Assembly: GCF_001431295.2 (NCBI RefSeq)
Contig: NZ_LKAJ02000003.1
Span: forward strand, 38,573 to 102,572
Length of the DNA: 64,000 bases
Direction of reading: 5' to 3'
From: Candidatus Berkiella aquae
Lineage (GTDB): Bacteria > Pseudomonadota > Gammaproteobacteria > Berkiellales > Berkiellaceae
Shown here: one piece after another, positions 55,874 through 64,000 of the stretch
Numbering within the stretch: the first letter of the stretch is position 1
Layout of the letters: the number at the start of each line of letters is the position of its first letter
The notes under the pieces: generated by a model
What the model saw: the letters and a program-made list of their open reading frames with translations, nothing else
Told to the model about the DNA's origin: nothing
Database searches by the model: none
Made by a program: the position numbers and the translations under genes

Positions 55874-55996
55874 AGTCTTGGCCTTACTTACAAATTCTGA
55901 AATTTAGATATTTTTATGCCGATGATATACTGATTTTGGCTAATATTTAACAACGTGCTTTCAACAACCAGTTCAAAAAGAAGTTATTCAACTTAT

Positions 55997-56551
55997 ATGA
56001 CTGATTATTATTCGAAAATTGAGCCTGAACTTATTCCCGCAACTATTGCAGATTATCCCGTGATCCAAAACATGGCACGCTTTTATGTCTATGATATGTC
56101 CCGCTATTGTGGTCAAGCATTTGATGGCTGGGAATTCCCAAAAGATGGCCTCTATGAATGCCGCGATTTGAAGTCTTATTTTGAAACAAAGAATAATCAT
56201 GCATTTCTAATTAAAATCAATGAAGAATTAGTCGGCTTTGCTTTAATCGATCAATTGGAAGTTTTACCCGAAGCCGATTGGAATATGGGACAATTTTTTA
56301 TAGTTGCCAAATATCAGCACAGTGGCATAGGCGCAAAAGTTGCCAAGCAGATCTTTGATCGCTTCGAAGGTGAATGGTCGGTTGGCGCTATCCCACAAAA
56401 TTCTAGAGCCGTTGAATTTTGGCGAAAAGTGATTAGCGAATTTACGCAAAACAACTTTAAAGAACTAAAAATGACTAAGGAACAACTTAAAACGTCTGAG
56501 CATCCAGATCCCTATCCCATGATCATGTTTCGATTTAAATCTGGCATTTAA
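55997..56551 (+). CDS. GNAT-family N-acetyltransferase (184 aa)
   Basis: The start ATG 55997 gives MTDYYSKIEPELIPATIADYP; a GTG at 55955 would extend it by 14 aa, and neither has a strong SD. Motif A IVAKYQHSGIGAKVAKQIFD is slightly degenerate (HSGIG), and the end of the domain reads NSRAVEFWRKVI. The only + strand gene among the array; its end overlaps the convergent gene by 4 bases. Confidence 0.8.
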   Translation: MTDYYSKIEPELIPATIADYPVIQNMARFYVYDMSRYCGQAFDGWEFPKDGLYECRDLKSYFETKNNHAFLIKINEELVGFALIDQLEVLPEADWNMGQFFIVAKYQHSGIGAKVAKQIFDRFEGEWSVGAIPQNSRAVEFWRKVISEFTQNNFKELKMTKEQLKTSEHPDPYPMIMFRFKSGI

Positions 56552-56805
56552 TTATCATTTTTATCTCTATCGTTCTTGGTTTGCCTAACTTCACTATTTT
56601 GTTTCATTTCAATAACATTTTGAGTGCTTGGATTAAAGATATTTTGCAGCTCAAGCAGCGTGTTGCCAATAAGACCAGAGCGATCGGGTTTACGCTTTCG
56701 ATAATATAAAAGACCTTTTTCTTCTAACCAGAGAAAAAATTTATCAAAAATATAAAGCGCTGCACAAATCGCCATTACAAAACTAAATACCATTATGAGA
56801 TCCAT
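56548..56805 (-). CDS. Small membrane protein (85 aa), unknown
   Basis: One N-terminal membrane helix (IMVFSFVMAICAALYIFDKFFLWL) followed by a basic and polar tail (YYRKRKPDRSGL, KNDRDKNDN). Not recognised. Lies 29 bases downstream of the esterase-like gene on the same strand. Confidence 0.5.
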   Translation of the reverse strand: MDLIMVFSFVMAICAALYIFDKFFLWLEEKGLLYYRKRKPDRSGLIGNTLLELQNIFNPSTQNVIEMKQNSEVRQTKNDRDKNDN

Positions 56806-56834
56806 GTGTAACTCAATCCCTATTAATTCGGTTA

Positions 56835-58313
56835 TTAATCAAATTTTCTTTTACTGCCCGTATCGTGTCGAATGTCATCTCTAACATCTTCGGTCTTTTG
56901 TTTACGCTGATCCTGCTTATTTTGATCTATATAGGTTTGATATTGCTTTACAAGTGTTTTAACAGGCTGTTGTTCCGCTTCCTGCTCAAACACTACTGTT
57001 TCTTCTTTACGACAAGAATTCAAAAATTGAAGTCCTTCAACCAATCCATCAACGACATGTATACCACCATGTCCAGATGAATGAACTCTTAAAGGTGATA
57101 CTTTGTACTCTTTATCTTCTAGCTTTTCATGAAATATACGATTCGAATCTATTCGAGATTGGTCCGTCATATCTTTATAATCTGGTCTTTGACAAATTTC
57201 AGGAGGCTTTGCACTTTCAAGTTGTCCTATTTGCATATAAATTGGTAGCTCGCGAAGTGCCATAGGCGGATTTTCAGGTAAGTCATGCTCTTTCTTTTGA
57301 TTGAGCGCTGGTGATAATAAAATAACGCCACCTATCTTGCCTGGATTTTCTTTAGCAACATTGATTACAGGATAAGCTGCCAAACTATGTGCCGCAAGGA
57401 TCACATTATTGGGATTTGATTTCTCTCCCTGTAATTTTTGGCAATATTTAGGAATAACTTCATCTGTCATAAATTTGGAAAATTTTTCTGTTTGATAATA
57501 AAATTCATGCACTCTATCTGGTATTGGGGAAGAGCCATAGTGACCTGAGGCTCTCATGTTTGAGTCAACAAAAACAATAGCTGCATTAGCTAATGGATTA
57601 GCTTCATCTTGATTCAATGAGTCAATATACGGAGTTAATGATTTTAAAAAGTGCTCGCCATCTAATATAAATATTACTTTCGCATCATTTTCATTATAAC
57701 CAGGTGGTTTGTAGACCCAGATGTCACGCTTAGCTAATGCGTTTGTTGGATCTTCAATACTATCTCTTTCTATTGTGCCATGTGTTACATCGGCAGGATT
57801 TAATACTGTCCATTTAGGAACTGATGCTTCTGGTAATTGTAAATACTTTGATTCATGAGAAACTATAGTTGCTTTTTCACTTACTTGAGTTGTATCTTCG
57901 ATGCTATAGACTGGCAAGATACCTTTGGGTTCATGCTCAGGAAATATTACCTTTCCATCAACCTTAATGTTGTAAAAACAAAAAGCATCTGCGGGTATAT
58001 TATCCAATTGCAACACAAATGTATCGGTTCCAGATATTTTTTCAAAACATTTAGGATTATCATTCTCGTCAAGCATTCTTTCATATAAATCTTCGCTTTC
58101 TAACTCCACCCTTTTGGCAACTTTAGAACGATATAAGAAGGTTACTTGATATTGGCCATTTTCCTGCATTTGAATTAAAGGCGAACCACCCTTAGCAGAC
58201 ACATTTTCCCAAAACATTTCTTCATCTTGACTACTTTTTAATTCCTGTAACAAGGGATGTGGCTTTGCTTCAACATCGCTATCTTTAGTAACACTGGTTC
58301 CTGACTTTAACAT
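56835..58313 (-). CDS. Fes-like esterase (enterochelin-esterase domain and esterase D fold)
   Basis: 492 aa. The N-terminal half has the enterochelin-esterase-like beta-sandwich (DEEMFWENVSAKGGSPLI, VTFLYRSK). The second half has the alpha/beta hydrolase (DIWVYKPPGYNENDAKVIFILDGEHF) with a nucleophile region AAHSLAAYP, where AHSLA stands for the usual GxSxG, and a possible His in HSSGHGG. A Lys/Asp/Gln-rich tail of about 50 aa follows. No signal peptide, so it is cytoplasmic or secreted by another route. No siderophore genes are nearby, so the substrate need not be enterobactin. Confidence 0.72.
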   Translation of the reverse strand: MLKSGTSVTKDSDVEAKPHPLLQELKSSQDEEMFWENVSAKGGSPLIQMQENGQYQVTFLYRSKVAKRVELESEDLYERMLDENDNPKCFEKISGTDTFVLQLDNIPADAFCFYNIKVDGKVIFPEHEPKGILPVYSIEDTTQVSEKATIVSHESKYLQLPEASVPKWTVLNPADVTHGTIERDSIEDPTNALAKRDIWVYKPPGYNENDAKVIFILDGEHFLKSLTPYIDSLNQDEANPLANAAIVFVDSNMRASGHYGSSPIPDRVHEFYYQTEKFSKFMTDEVIPKYCQKLQGEKSNPNNVILAAHSLAAYPVINVAKENPGKIGGVILLSPALNQKKEHDLPENPPMALRELPIYMQIGQLESAKPPEICQRPDYKDMTDQSRIDSNRIFHEKLEDKEYKVSPLRVHSSGHGGIHVVDGLVEGLQFLNSCRKEETVVFEQEAEQQPVKTLVKQYQTYIDQNKQDQRKQKTEDVRDDIRHDTGSKRKFD

Positions 58314-58334
58314 ATATCATCCTATTAACTTTCA

Positions 58335-58943
58335 TTAACCAGGCATCAATCTTGGTTTTCGGCCTCTTGCTGCAGGATTCATCACATCTCTTCGATTACG
58401 AATCGATGTCCTCACTGGTTCAACGTCATCACTGCCTAATGAACCTAATAATTTCGGGGAATCTTTATTAACATAATAGACAAGCCATTTCTCACCATTT
58501 TGTTGATAACTTTCATCCGTTACCATATCAATTTCTTCAGCAACATTCTGATCTCTTGCATTTTTATCACTTACGAAAGCAAAAAGGCTTTTGATATTAA
58601 ATTTTTTTATAAGGAAATTGCGAATGTAAAAGGCCGTTTCAATATCTAAATCATCGTTAGGATCATTTGGATATTCCCTTTGAATACACCATACCAATTC
58701 ATATTCCGGCCTATCATGAAGAATAATTTCCCTGCAACCGCAATAACCAAACAAGGCCATTTTTTTCTTTAATATCACACCATATATGGTAAAGCCATGT
58801 TCTTCGTCATGCTTAGACCATTCATTGATATAAGTGCTGGCTTCTTTTAAAGGGCACTTCATTAGTTCTGCTAGCGATTGGGCATCGCTGGATACAAGCT
58901 TTCTTACTACAGCCCTATCAGTTTCAAGTATAATTGATGACAT
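58335..58943 (-). CDS. GNAT-like acetyltransferase with basic C-terminal tail
   Basis: 202 aa. The first 150 aa fit an RimJ/RimL-type (Acetyltransf_3) GNAT: ETDRAVVRKLVSSDAQSLAEL, GYCGCREI, ELVWCIQREYP, and SLFAFVSDKNARDQNVAEEI as the usual NxxSxxVxEK-like region, although the acetyl-CoA loop is poorly kept. The C-terminal 40 aa is basic (SIRNRRDVMNPAARGRKPR). Could be non-catalytic. 22 bases upstream of the esterase-like gene. Confidence 0.55.
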   Translation of the reverse strand: MSSIILETDRAVVRKLVSSDAQSLAELMKCPLKEASTYINEWSKHDEEHGFTIYGVILKKKMALFGYCGCREIILHDRPEYELVWCIQREYPNDPNDDLDIETAFYIRNFLIKKFNIKSLFAFVSDKNARDQNVAEEIDMVTDESYQQNGEKWLVYYVNKDSPKLLGSLGSDDVEPVRTSIRNRRDVMNPAARGRKPRLMPG

Positions 58944-59032
58944 TACACATAATCCTGAAAATTGTTTTAGCTATCATACCCATTATATTATCATTCTTAA
59001 GCCCGGTTAATACGCGTGCATACACATTTTTA

Positions 59033-59743
59033 TCATGAGTTTGAAACCGGCATCATCGTAATAAAATTGGTGATGATCTCCCCTATCAAAATACAAGCAA
59101 TGAAGCTTATCCATAACTTTTTACCACTCAAGCCAGATGATTCTTTCAATGCATATAAATAGGTAACGATATGCCAAACTGCACAAATAATCACAACAGA
59201 GCTAAATACAACAGCAAGAATGGATGGCGTCAGTTGCAACCCCTGCTCCATGCCTACATCCATGAATCGTGGGTTGACTGTGCGCATCAGTGCAAGAAAC
59301 CCCGTTAAGATTAAGTAAGGAAACCGCGATAAAGCCACTGTTCCCATAAAATCAATGATTCTGACTCCTTTTTGCTGTAGCAACTTGGCTGTCAAGATAA
59401 AAAGTCCCGTCAAAACAGCCCAGATCACCGCATTTTGATAAAGCAAAAAGAGAAAATCCGTGCCCATTTTCGGATTTTTGATCATGGATGCGTTTAAAAT
59501 CCCCAACAATCCTGGAAAATATATTTTGGCGATAGTGCCTAAGTAGCTAATAGTGAAAATGATCCCTATCCCTATGATAAAGGCCGAGAGCCCTGCTATT
59601 TTTTGATAAGGATTAATCAACAAAGATAAAACAAATCGAAGGCCAGATGGTTTATCAAGTGCTTTAGATAATAGCTTATACTCATCTTGAGTAATTTTAT
59701 TCTCTTTCAGCAAAGTTACCAGTCTTGCATTTTCACTTGTCAT
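59033..59743 (-). CDS. Multi-pass membrane protein, YIP1-like, unknown
   Basis: 236 aa from ATG 59743 with GAGG 6 bases before it; ATG 59755 overlaps the previous stop by ATGA and is also possible. Five or so membrane helices (for example GLSAFIIGIGIIFTISYLG, IWAVLTGLFILTAKLL, SILAVVFSSVVIICAVWHIV) resemble the YIP1/DUF1282 fold in outline. A cytoplasmic N-terminal helix (LKENKITQDEYKLLSKAL) precedes. Directly coupled to a DUF2089 regulator gene, so the two probably function together. Confidence 0.6.
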   Translation of the reverse strand: MTSENARLVTLLKENKITQDEYKLLSKALDKPSGLRFVLSLLINPYQKIAGLSAFIIGIGIIFTISYLGTIAKIYFPGLLGILNASMIKNPKMGTDFLFLLYQNAVIWAVLTGLFILTAKLLQQKGVRIIDFMGTVALSRFPYLILTGFLALMRTVNPRFMDVGMEQGLQLTPSILAVVFSSVVIICAVWHIVTYLYALKESSGLSGKKLWISFIACILIGEIITNFITMMPVSNS

Positions 59744-59751
59744 GATTAACC

Positions 59752-60114
59752 TCATAGTTTATGCAGCATTTTTGCTGCATCCTTCGCTGAAATTTTACCT
59801 TCTTCTAAAAGCTTTAAGATCTCTTCTTTTGATCCATGGGGTTTCATATCAACATTTTCAAGAGTTTCAATCAATTCATTTAGCCTATTGCGTAAGGTGG
59901 GATATGAAATCTTTAATCTCGCTGCCATTTCTTTGAGGCTACCTGAACACTTCACGAAATCGATAATAAAGGCAAGTTCTTCTTCAGAAAGCTTCAATAG
60001 AGAGGGGATCTCAAACTTGCCTTCAAAAGTGGTATGGCAATCAGCACAACAAATCTTGACGACTTCTGGTGAGGCACTACCACATGAAGGACATTGGGTG
60101 ATTATTTTACCCAT
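59752..60114 (-). CDS. DUF2089 family DNA-binding protein
   Basis: 120 aa. An N-terminal zinc ribbon (CPSCG and CCADC) is followed by a helix-turn-helix (GSLKEMAARLKISYPTLRNRLNELI), the DUF2089 layout, and a C-terminal SHOCT-like helix pair (KLLEEGKISAKDAAKML). Probably a transcriptional regulator of itself and the overlapping membrane gene. GGTAAAA precedes the start. Confidence 0.82.
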   Translation of the reverse strand: MGKIITQCPSCGSASPEVVKICCADCHTTFEGKFEIPSLLKLSEEELAFIIDFVKCSGSLKEMAARLKISYPTLRNRLNELIETLENVDMKPHGSKEEILKLLEEGKISAKDAAKMLHKL

Positions 60115-60219
60115 CTTTTATTCCTTGGTTTTTCATGATCTTTTTCTTCATTATTTTTAGTTTTGATTTGTTTTTCATTATCATAGTGTTGTTTTGCAAT
60201 CAAAATACCCCGGCTAAAT

Positions 60220-62103
60220 TCATTCTCTACAAGATTTTTTTTTAAATTGGTATTGTTCCTGCCCCGCATCTAAAAATAGATCCCCCGAATCCTTTTCCTG
60301 TAATTTCAATAACCCTGGAAATGGCGGATCAATTAAGACTAAATATCGTGCCCCATTTTGATCTATTTGCGCCCCAAGGCGTGATTTCCATTCTTTGCAG
60401 GTTATTTCAAAACCCTCTTGTGTTTGCGTTATCTTCGTCTTGCCAAGATGGGGATTAGAATATTCTCCTACATAGGGTTTGATCCATTGCAATTTATCAC
60501 ATTCAAGTGACACATCTGCTCTCACTTTTCTTAATATTTCAGCCTGTTGACTCATGCTGATATTAATAATTTCTTCAGCTTGAACCTTTGCCCCGAAGGT
60601 TAACTCTAAAAACTGTTGCTTAACCGCACTCAAAAAGGTATGACCGTAACGGCTATTTGCCATCATCACCACACCAATCCCCTTTTCTGGATAAAAGAAG
60701 AGATCACAAGCAAAGCCCATGGTGCCACCACCATGGCTGATAACTTGTAAGCCTTGTTCTTCGTTTATGATAAGCCCTAAACCATAATGTGACTTATCGC
60801 CCATTTTTATACCGGGCCGTCGTCGCTCAAGAAGTGCTTTTTCACTAATAACACGTTTGCCATTTAAGGCACCATGATTAAGCTCTGCAAGCAAGTATTG
60901 CGACATATCCTTCACGGTGGACCAAATTGCGCCACTGGGTGCAATACTGCCACAAGATTGCTCTATATTTACTGGGATCTCAGTAAGTTCGCCATTAATA
61001 TCAAATGAATGCGGAGAAGCAGCACCATTTGCTTGTGCCTCTCTTGCCTTGAGGGTTGTATGATTCATTTCTAATGGTTTAAAGACAAGTTCTTCCATCG
61101 AATAGGTATAAGCATCTGTTAAGGATTTAGACGGCGCATAGGCATGAGCTGCCATATAGCCACCCACCATAAATAGTAAATTCGAATATTGGAAGGTTTC
61201 ACCCAATGCTGTTGTAGGCTTCATTTCCTGCATTTGTTTTAGCCTTTCTTCAGGGGTACTGTAATTGAATATAAAATCAAAATCACGACGTGGCATACCC
61301 GTTGAAGCACTTACCGTTAATCTGGCATTCATTTGTTGTGTAAGCAGAGGATCATTGAGTTTAAAGCTATCTAGCACTTCACATACAGGTGTATCCCATT
61401 TTATGGTTCCTTGATCAACCATCGTACCCATCATGAATGTCGTTAAAGCTTTGGTTGTTGAACCAATCATAAAGGGCGTATCAGGGGTTACGGACTCTGA
61501 TGAGCCTAACTTTTTCACCCCATAGCCCTTGCTCAACATTGTTTTGCCATTTCTATGCATAATTGCAATGGCAAAACCTGGAATTTTTAATTTATCCATA
61601 CCTGATTCGATAAATTTATCAAAATCCTGGAATTGCTCTTCGCTCCATTGTCGCACTTCTTGATCCTTTAAATTTTGCTCTTGAGCACCCTTTGGTTTCC
61701 AGCTTTCCATCATTTGCCCTAATTCAGCACCACGGCGCTGTAATGCTGAATTGGTTGCTTCAATCAGAGAGATATAAGCTTGATTTTGATAATTTCGAAC
61801 AAGCGCCATCACTGTTCTAGATTCACTGAGTGGAAGGTCATAAACAATCTGCTGCCCACTTTCCCAAAATCCACCCAACCAGGCTGGTGGAAGAGAAAAT
61901 TGTTGAGCAATCTTTAAATCAAAATTGGGGTTTATTTGTTGCCAAGCTTGCGCTAAGGCGCCCTCAACGGCGGGAAGGACTAAACAATTCACTTTAAAAT
62001 CCGATTCTGGGCCAAGTAATTTTACTCGCCCTTCAAGTTCTTCACACTTCCAAGTATCGGGGTATGAAAACGTACTGCCATTGTTAAGAAGAACTTGCGG
62101 CAT
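60220..62103 (-). CDS. Serine hydrolase of the beta-lactamase/PBP4-like fold (627 aa)
   Basis: Residues about 155-500 form a class C beta-lactamase/EstB-type domain: nucleophile STTK (215-218), YSN (306-308) and HGGGT (457-461). In front lie about 150 aa with no recognised fold, and after it a beta-rich C-terminal domain of about 120 aa (YVGEYSNPHLGKTKITQTQEG), as in DUF3471-type peptidase or esterase members. No signal peptide, so it is a cytoplasmic esterase or peptidase rather than a classic beta-lactamase. Lies 106 bases upstream of the DUF2089 gene. Confidence 0.8.
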   Translation of the reverse strand: MPQVLLNNGSTFSYPDTWKCEELEGRVKLLGPESDFKVNCLVLPAVEGALAQAWQQINPNFDLKIAQQFSLPPAWLGGFWESGQQIVYDLPLSESRTVMALVRNYQNQAYISLIEATNSALQRRGAELGQMMESWKPKGAQEQNLKDQEVRQWSEEQFQDFDKFIESGMDKLKIPGFAIAIMHRNGKTMLSKGYGVKKLGSSESVTPDTPFMIGSTTKALTTFMMGTMVDQGTIKWDTPVCEVLDSFKLNDPLLTQQMNARLTVSASTGMPRRDFDFIFNYSTPEERLKQMQEMKPTTALGETFQYSNLLFMVGGYMAAHAYAPSKSLTDAYTYSMEELVFKPLEMNHTTLKAREAQANGAASPHSFDINGELTEIPVNIEQSCGSIAPSGAIWSTVKDMSQYLLAELNHGALNGKRVISEKALLERRRPGIKMGDKSHYGLGLIINEEQGLQVISHGGGTMGFACDLFFYPEKGIGVVMMANSRYGHTFLSAVKQQFLELTFGAKVQAEEIINISMSQQAEILRKVRADVSLECDKLQWIKPYVGEYSNPHLGKTKITQTQEGFEITCKEWKSRLGAQIDQNGARYLVLIDPPFPGLLKLQEKDSGDLFLDAGQEQYQFKKKSCRE

Positions 62104-62226
62104 TTTTTAACCTCATCATTAACCTATCTGGTTTCATACTCGAAAGTATAATGATGATTTTAATAATATCAATATTAATTTTAATTTTATTAAAGATATA
62201 TTTAATTATATTATTTGTTATCCAAA

Positions 62227-62844
62227 TTACTTCTTTCGCGCAATCGCTTCTACGAAAGCGCTTTCCTCGCCATGGTAGTGGTGACTGGTTTCTCGAATCG
62301 AAATTATCCTAAAACATTTTCAATTCTGCATCATGTAGCCTACCGTGAAAAAATTTCGAGTATGCCCATGGTGATAACGGTTGCCTCCGAGGTGATTACC
62401 CATCCCAAAAAGCGGATCTTTTGTCGATTTACATTTTACAAATAACAATCCATCTTCATTTAAAATCTCAGCAATATTGCGAAATATTTTAGCTGTTACG
62501 TCATCTTCAAAATAATGCAAGCTAAGATGGGCATAGACTACATCTTGTTTAGAAATATGATGAATGGGATCTTTAATATCTTGGCAATACCAAGCAATTT
62601 CTGGATGCTCGTTTTTTAGAGAATCAATGGTCTTTTGCGCCAAATCAATTGCGGTAGCAGATAACCCCATATGATGAAAAAAAAGTGAATCGATCCCGTT
62701 CCCACATCCTAAATCAAGAAGTGTATTTTTGTTTTCACTTTTTACAATTTTGAGCGCTGCTTCTGCAAAGGTATTAACTTCTATCGAATCATTTGAATTC
62801 CATGCATTATCCCAATATGAAACTAATTCTTTTGATTCAATCAT
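62227..62844 (-). pseudogene. SAM-dependent methyltransferase with in-frame stop
   Basis: Class I methyltransferase: SAM-binding motif LLDLGCGNGIDSLFF, acidic VYAHLSLHYFED and DGLLFVKCKS. The frame stops with TGA at 62322-62320 after 174 aa, but in the same frame the sequence continues CFRIISIRETSHHYHGEES to TAA 62229-62227, which is the usual C-terminal strand and helix of these enzymes. Replacing the stop by Trp would give a normal 205-aa enzyme. So either a recent nonsense mutation or a truncated product. Confidence 0.7.
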
Positions 62845-62912
62845 GCCTTTAAATCATCCTCTCTAAGCTTTCCATGAGATCTTTGAGGTATATAAACAAA
62901 TAGGTAAGTTAA

Positions 62913-62976
62913 TTGACATTTTCTCTGGACTAACGTATATAAGCCTTGATCTTCACGTAACGTTATACCTTAGCCT
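62913..62976 (+). promoter_or_regulatory. Promoter and MerR-type operator ahead of the regulator gene
   Basis: TTGACA (62913-62918) and TATATA (62936-62941) are 17 bases apart, an almost consensus promoter. Just downstream, TTGATC (62946-62951) and TAGCCT (62971-62976) are separated by 19 bases with an ACGTAACGT centre. The overlong 19-base spacer is characteristic of MerR-activated promoters, so autoregulation is likely. Confidence 0.5.
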
Positions 62977-62995
62977 AGTACTAAGGAGGAAAACA

Positions 62996-63802
62996 ATGGC
63001 CAAATGGCACCCAAAAGCGTTTAGTCGCTTAACAGGCGTATCGGTGAGAACCCTTCATCACTATGATGAAATTGGTCTACTCATACCCACTGTTCGCCAG
63101 CCTAATGGCTATCGTTTGTACTCTGAAGGCGATCTGTTGAAATTACAACAAATTATTGCCCTAAAGTTCTTTGGCTTTGAGCTTGCTCAAATCAAAAATA
63201 TCTTAGCAAAAGAAATGGATGATTTGACGCATTTTCAAGCTCAAATGAAAGTGTTAGAGCAACAAATTACGCAAATGCAAAAAGCCAAGCGATCTTTACA
63301 TAGGCTTATTGCTAAATTGGAAAGTAAACAGAGGATCCCTTGGAATAATATCATTCAACTCATAGAGGGTTATCGTATGACTGAAGAAATCGAAAAAATC
63401 TGGGGTTTTGATATGGCCCAGCAGAAGGAATATGAAAAATTTCTAATTGCTAAAGGCTATACATCACAACAAGAAATTGATAAAGGCTGGAAAAAGATTA
63501 AAGATTGGGACAAAGATAAGTGGAAAACCATCAAAAACGATATTGATGATTTAAATAAATCATTTGTTTTGGCGATTCAAAAAAATCTACTACCCCAATC
63601 TCCAGAGGTGCAAAATTTAGTTCAGCGGCACTGCCAATGGCTCACGCAATTTTGGATCCCAAACAAGGAAAAATATACTGGTTTAGGAAGAATGTACTGT
63701 GATAATGCGGATTTTAAAAAGTATTATGATGCTTATCATCCGCAGCTAGCAGTATATTTGGCCCAAGCGATGAAAATCTACGCCGAAAGAGAATTGACTT
63801 AA
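62996..63802 (+). CDS. MerR-family regulator with TipAS-type ligand domain
   Basis: 268 aa. N-terminal MerR wing-HTH (FSRLTGVSVRTLHHYDEIGLL, PNGYRLYSEGDLLKLQQI), a long dimerisation helix (about 75-115) and a C-terminal TipAS-like domain (YCDNADFKKYYDAYHPQLAVYLAQAMKIYAE). TipA-type proteins bind thiopeptide antibiotics and other amphipathic molecules and switch on resistance genes. The strong SD AAGGAGG lies 6 bases before the ATG. Its target could be itself or the enzymes upstream on the other strand; not shown. Confidence 0.88.
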   Translation: MAKWHPKAFSRLTGVSVRTLHHYDEIGLLIPTVRQPNGYRLYSEGDLLKLQQIIALKFFGFELAQIKNILAKEMDDLTHFQAQMKVLEQQITQMQKAKRSLHRLIAKLESKQRIPWNNIIQLIEGYRMTEEIEKIWGFDMAQQKEYEKFLIAKGYTSQQEIDKGWKKIKDWDKDKWKTIKNDIDDLNKSFVLAIQKNLLPQSPEVQNLVQRHCQWLTQFWIPNKEKYTGLGRMYCDNADFKKYYDAYHPQLAVYLAQAMKIYAERELT

Positions 63803-63808
63803 GCCTAA

Positions 63809-63848
63809 GAGCGGTCATGAGTGCAAAATGACCGCTCATCTCTTTTGA
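63809..63848 (+). terminator. Intrinsic terminator after the MerR-family gene
   Basis: GAGCGGTCAT (63809-63818) and ATGACCGCTC (63828-63837) form a perfect 10-bp stem with a 9-base loop, followed by ATCTCTTTTG. It starts 6 bases past the gene stop. Confidence 0.75.
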
Positions 63849-64000
63849 TAATTAAAATACTTGATTTAAGTTAAAAAATAATCTAAATATACGTGTAGGC
63901 TATTCAATAGGTATACACCGCAATGAAAATCATCTCTCAATAAGCCCTTGATTAGGGCAGCCACATGAGTCTATCGCCCTGACTACTTGAGAGTTTGATT

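Noticed and set aside
63939..63957. Small hairpin GCCCT/AGGGC near the window end
   Set aside because: Five-bp stem only; no adjacent gene or T run to give it meaning.

Overview
This is an AT-rich window that reads like a chromosomal accessory region of a gammaproteobacterium, most likely Legionella/Coxiella-like (order Legionellales). The indications are F-type conjugation genes of the kind carried by Legionella mobile elements, HME-RND copper and divalent-metal pumps next to a periplasmic multicopper oxidase, a LapC/LssD-like HlyD protein, and unusually many decayed genes. The species cannot be fixed from the sequence alone.

Layout. (1) 1-9062: 3' part of an F-type type IV secretion/mating-pair operon, all on + and mostly overlapping: end of a traC-like ATPase, traW, traU, trbC, traN, an unrecognised secreted protein, traF, traH, traG. 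(2) 9063-14372: hairpins, a promoter carrying five helically phased GTAC motifs, an AAA+ ATPase, and an overlapping pair of large unrecognised genes (896 and 342 aa). (3) 14550-17321: an IS3-family element with a C-terminal fragment of a probable integrase on one side and the 3' part of a TraI/TraA relaxase-helicase on the other, so the conjugative element is probably no longer self-mobile. (4) 17392-35058: metal-handling cargo: CusBA-type and CzcBA-type RND pumps on -, a decayed EamA transporter, an operon on + (DUF6488, DUF2231, a Met/His-rich secreted protein, a TolC-like lipoprotein, a Tat-exported multicopper oxidase), a DUF305 protein, a Cys-rich Csp-type copper-storage protein, a 32-aa membrane peptide, a shattered copper P-type ATPase, a shattered second copy of the oxidase, and two small secreted proteins. 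(5) 36007-40443: a lone HlyD-type adaptor, then a GC-rich foreign block of about 2.4 kb (frameshifted CsoR/FrmR-type repressor, P1B ATPase, frameshifted DUF1289 gene) that abuts a truncated universal stress protein. (6) 40507-45239: a DUF1232 protein, YegD-like Hsp70, DJ-1/PfpI protein, a hydrolase remnant and a dimeric-type glycyl-tRNA synthetase. (7) 45457-55873: a run of about 15 small genes, all on - and often overlapping by 1-4 bases. They encode GNAT acetyltransferases, aminoglycoside-phosphotransferase-like kinases, P-loop kinases, a VOC protein, a transglutaminase-like protein, a cyclase and an ABC exporter. The exporter is preceded by what looks like a complete attenuation leader: promoter, strong SD, 7-aa leader peptide, competing stems and an intrinsic terminator. 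(8) 55997-64000: GNATs, an Fes-like esterase, a DUF2089 regulator with a membrane protein, a beta-lactamase-fold hydrolase, a methyltransferase split by an in-frame stop, and a MerR/TipA-type regulator.

How the genes fit together: the metal region covers copper oxidation (multicopper oxidase), export across both membranes (CusBA plus the TolC-like protein), and storage (Csp). The enzyme array with its attenuated ABC exporter looks like a set for modifying and exporting small molecules. The two most original signals are the leader upstream of the ABC exporter and the uncharacterised 896/342-aa gene pair behind the tra operon. No tRNA, rRNA or CRISPR array was recognised.
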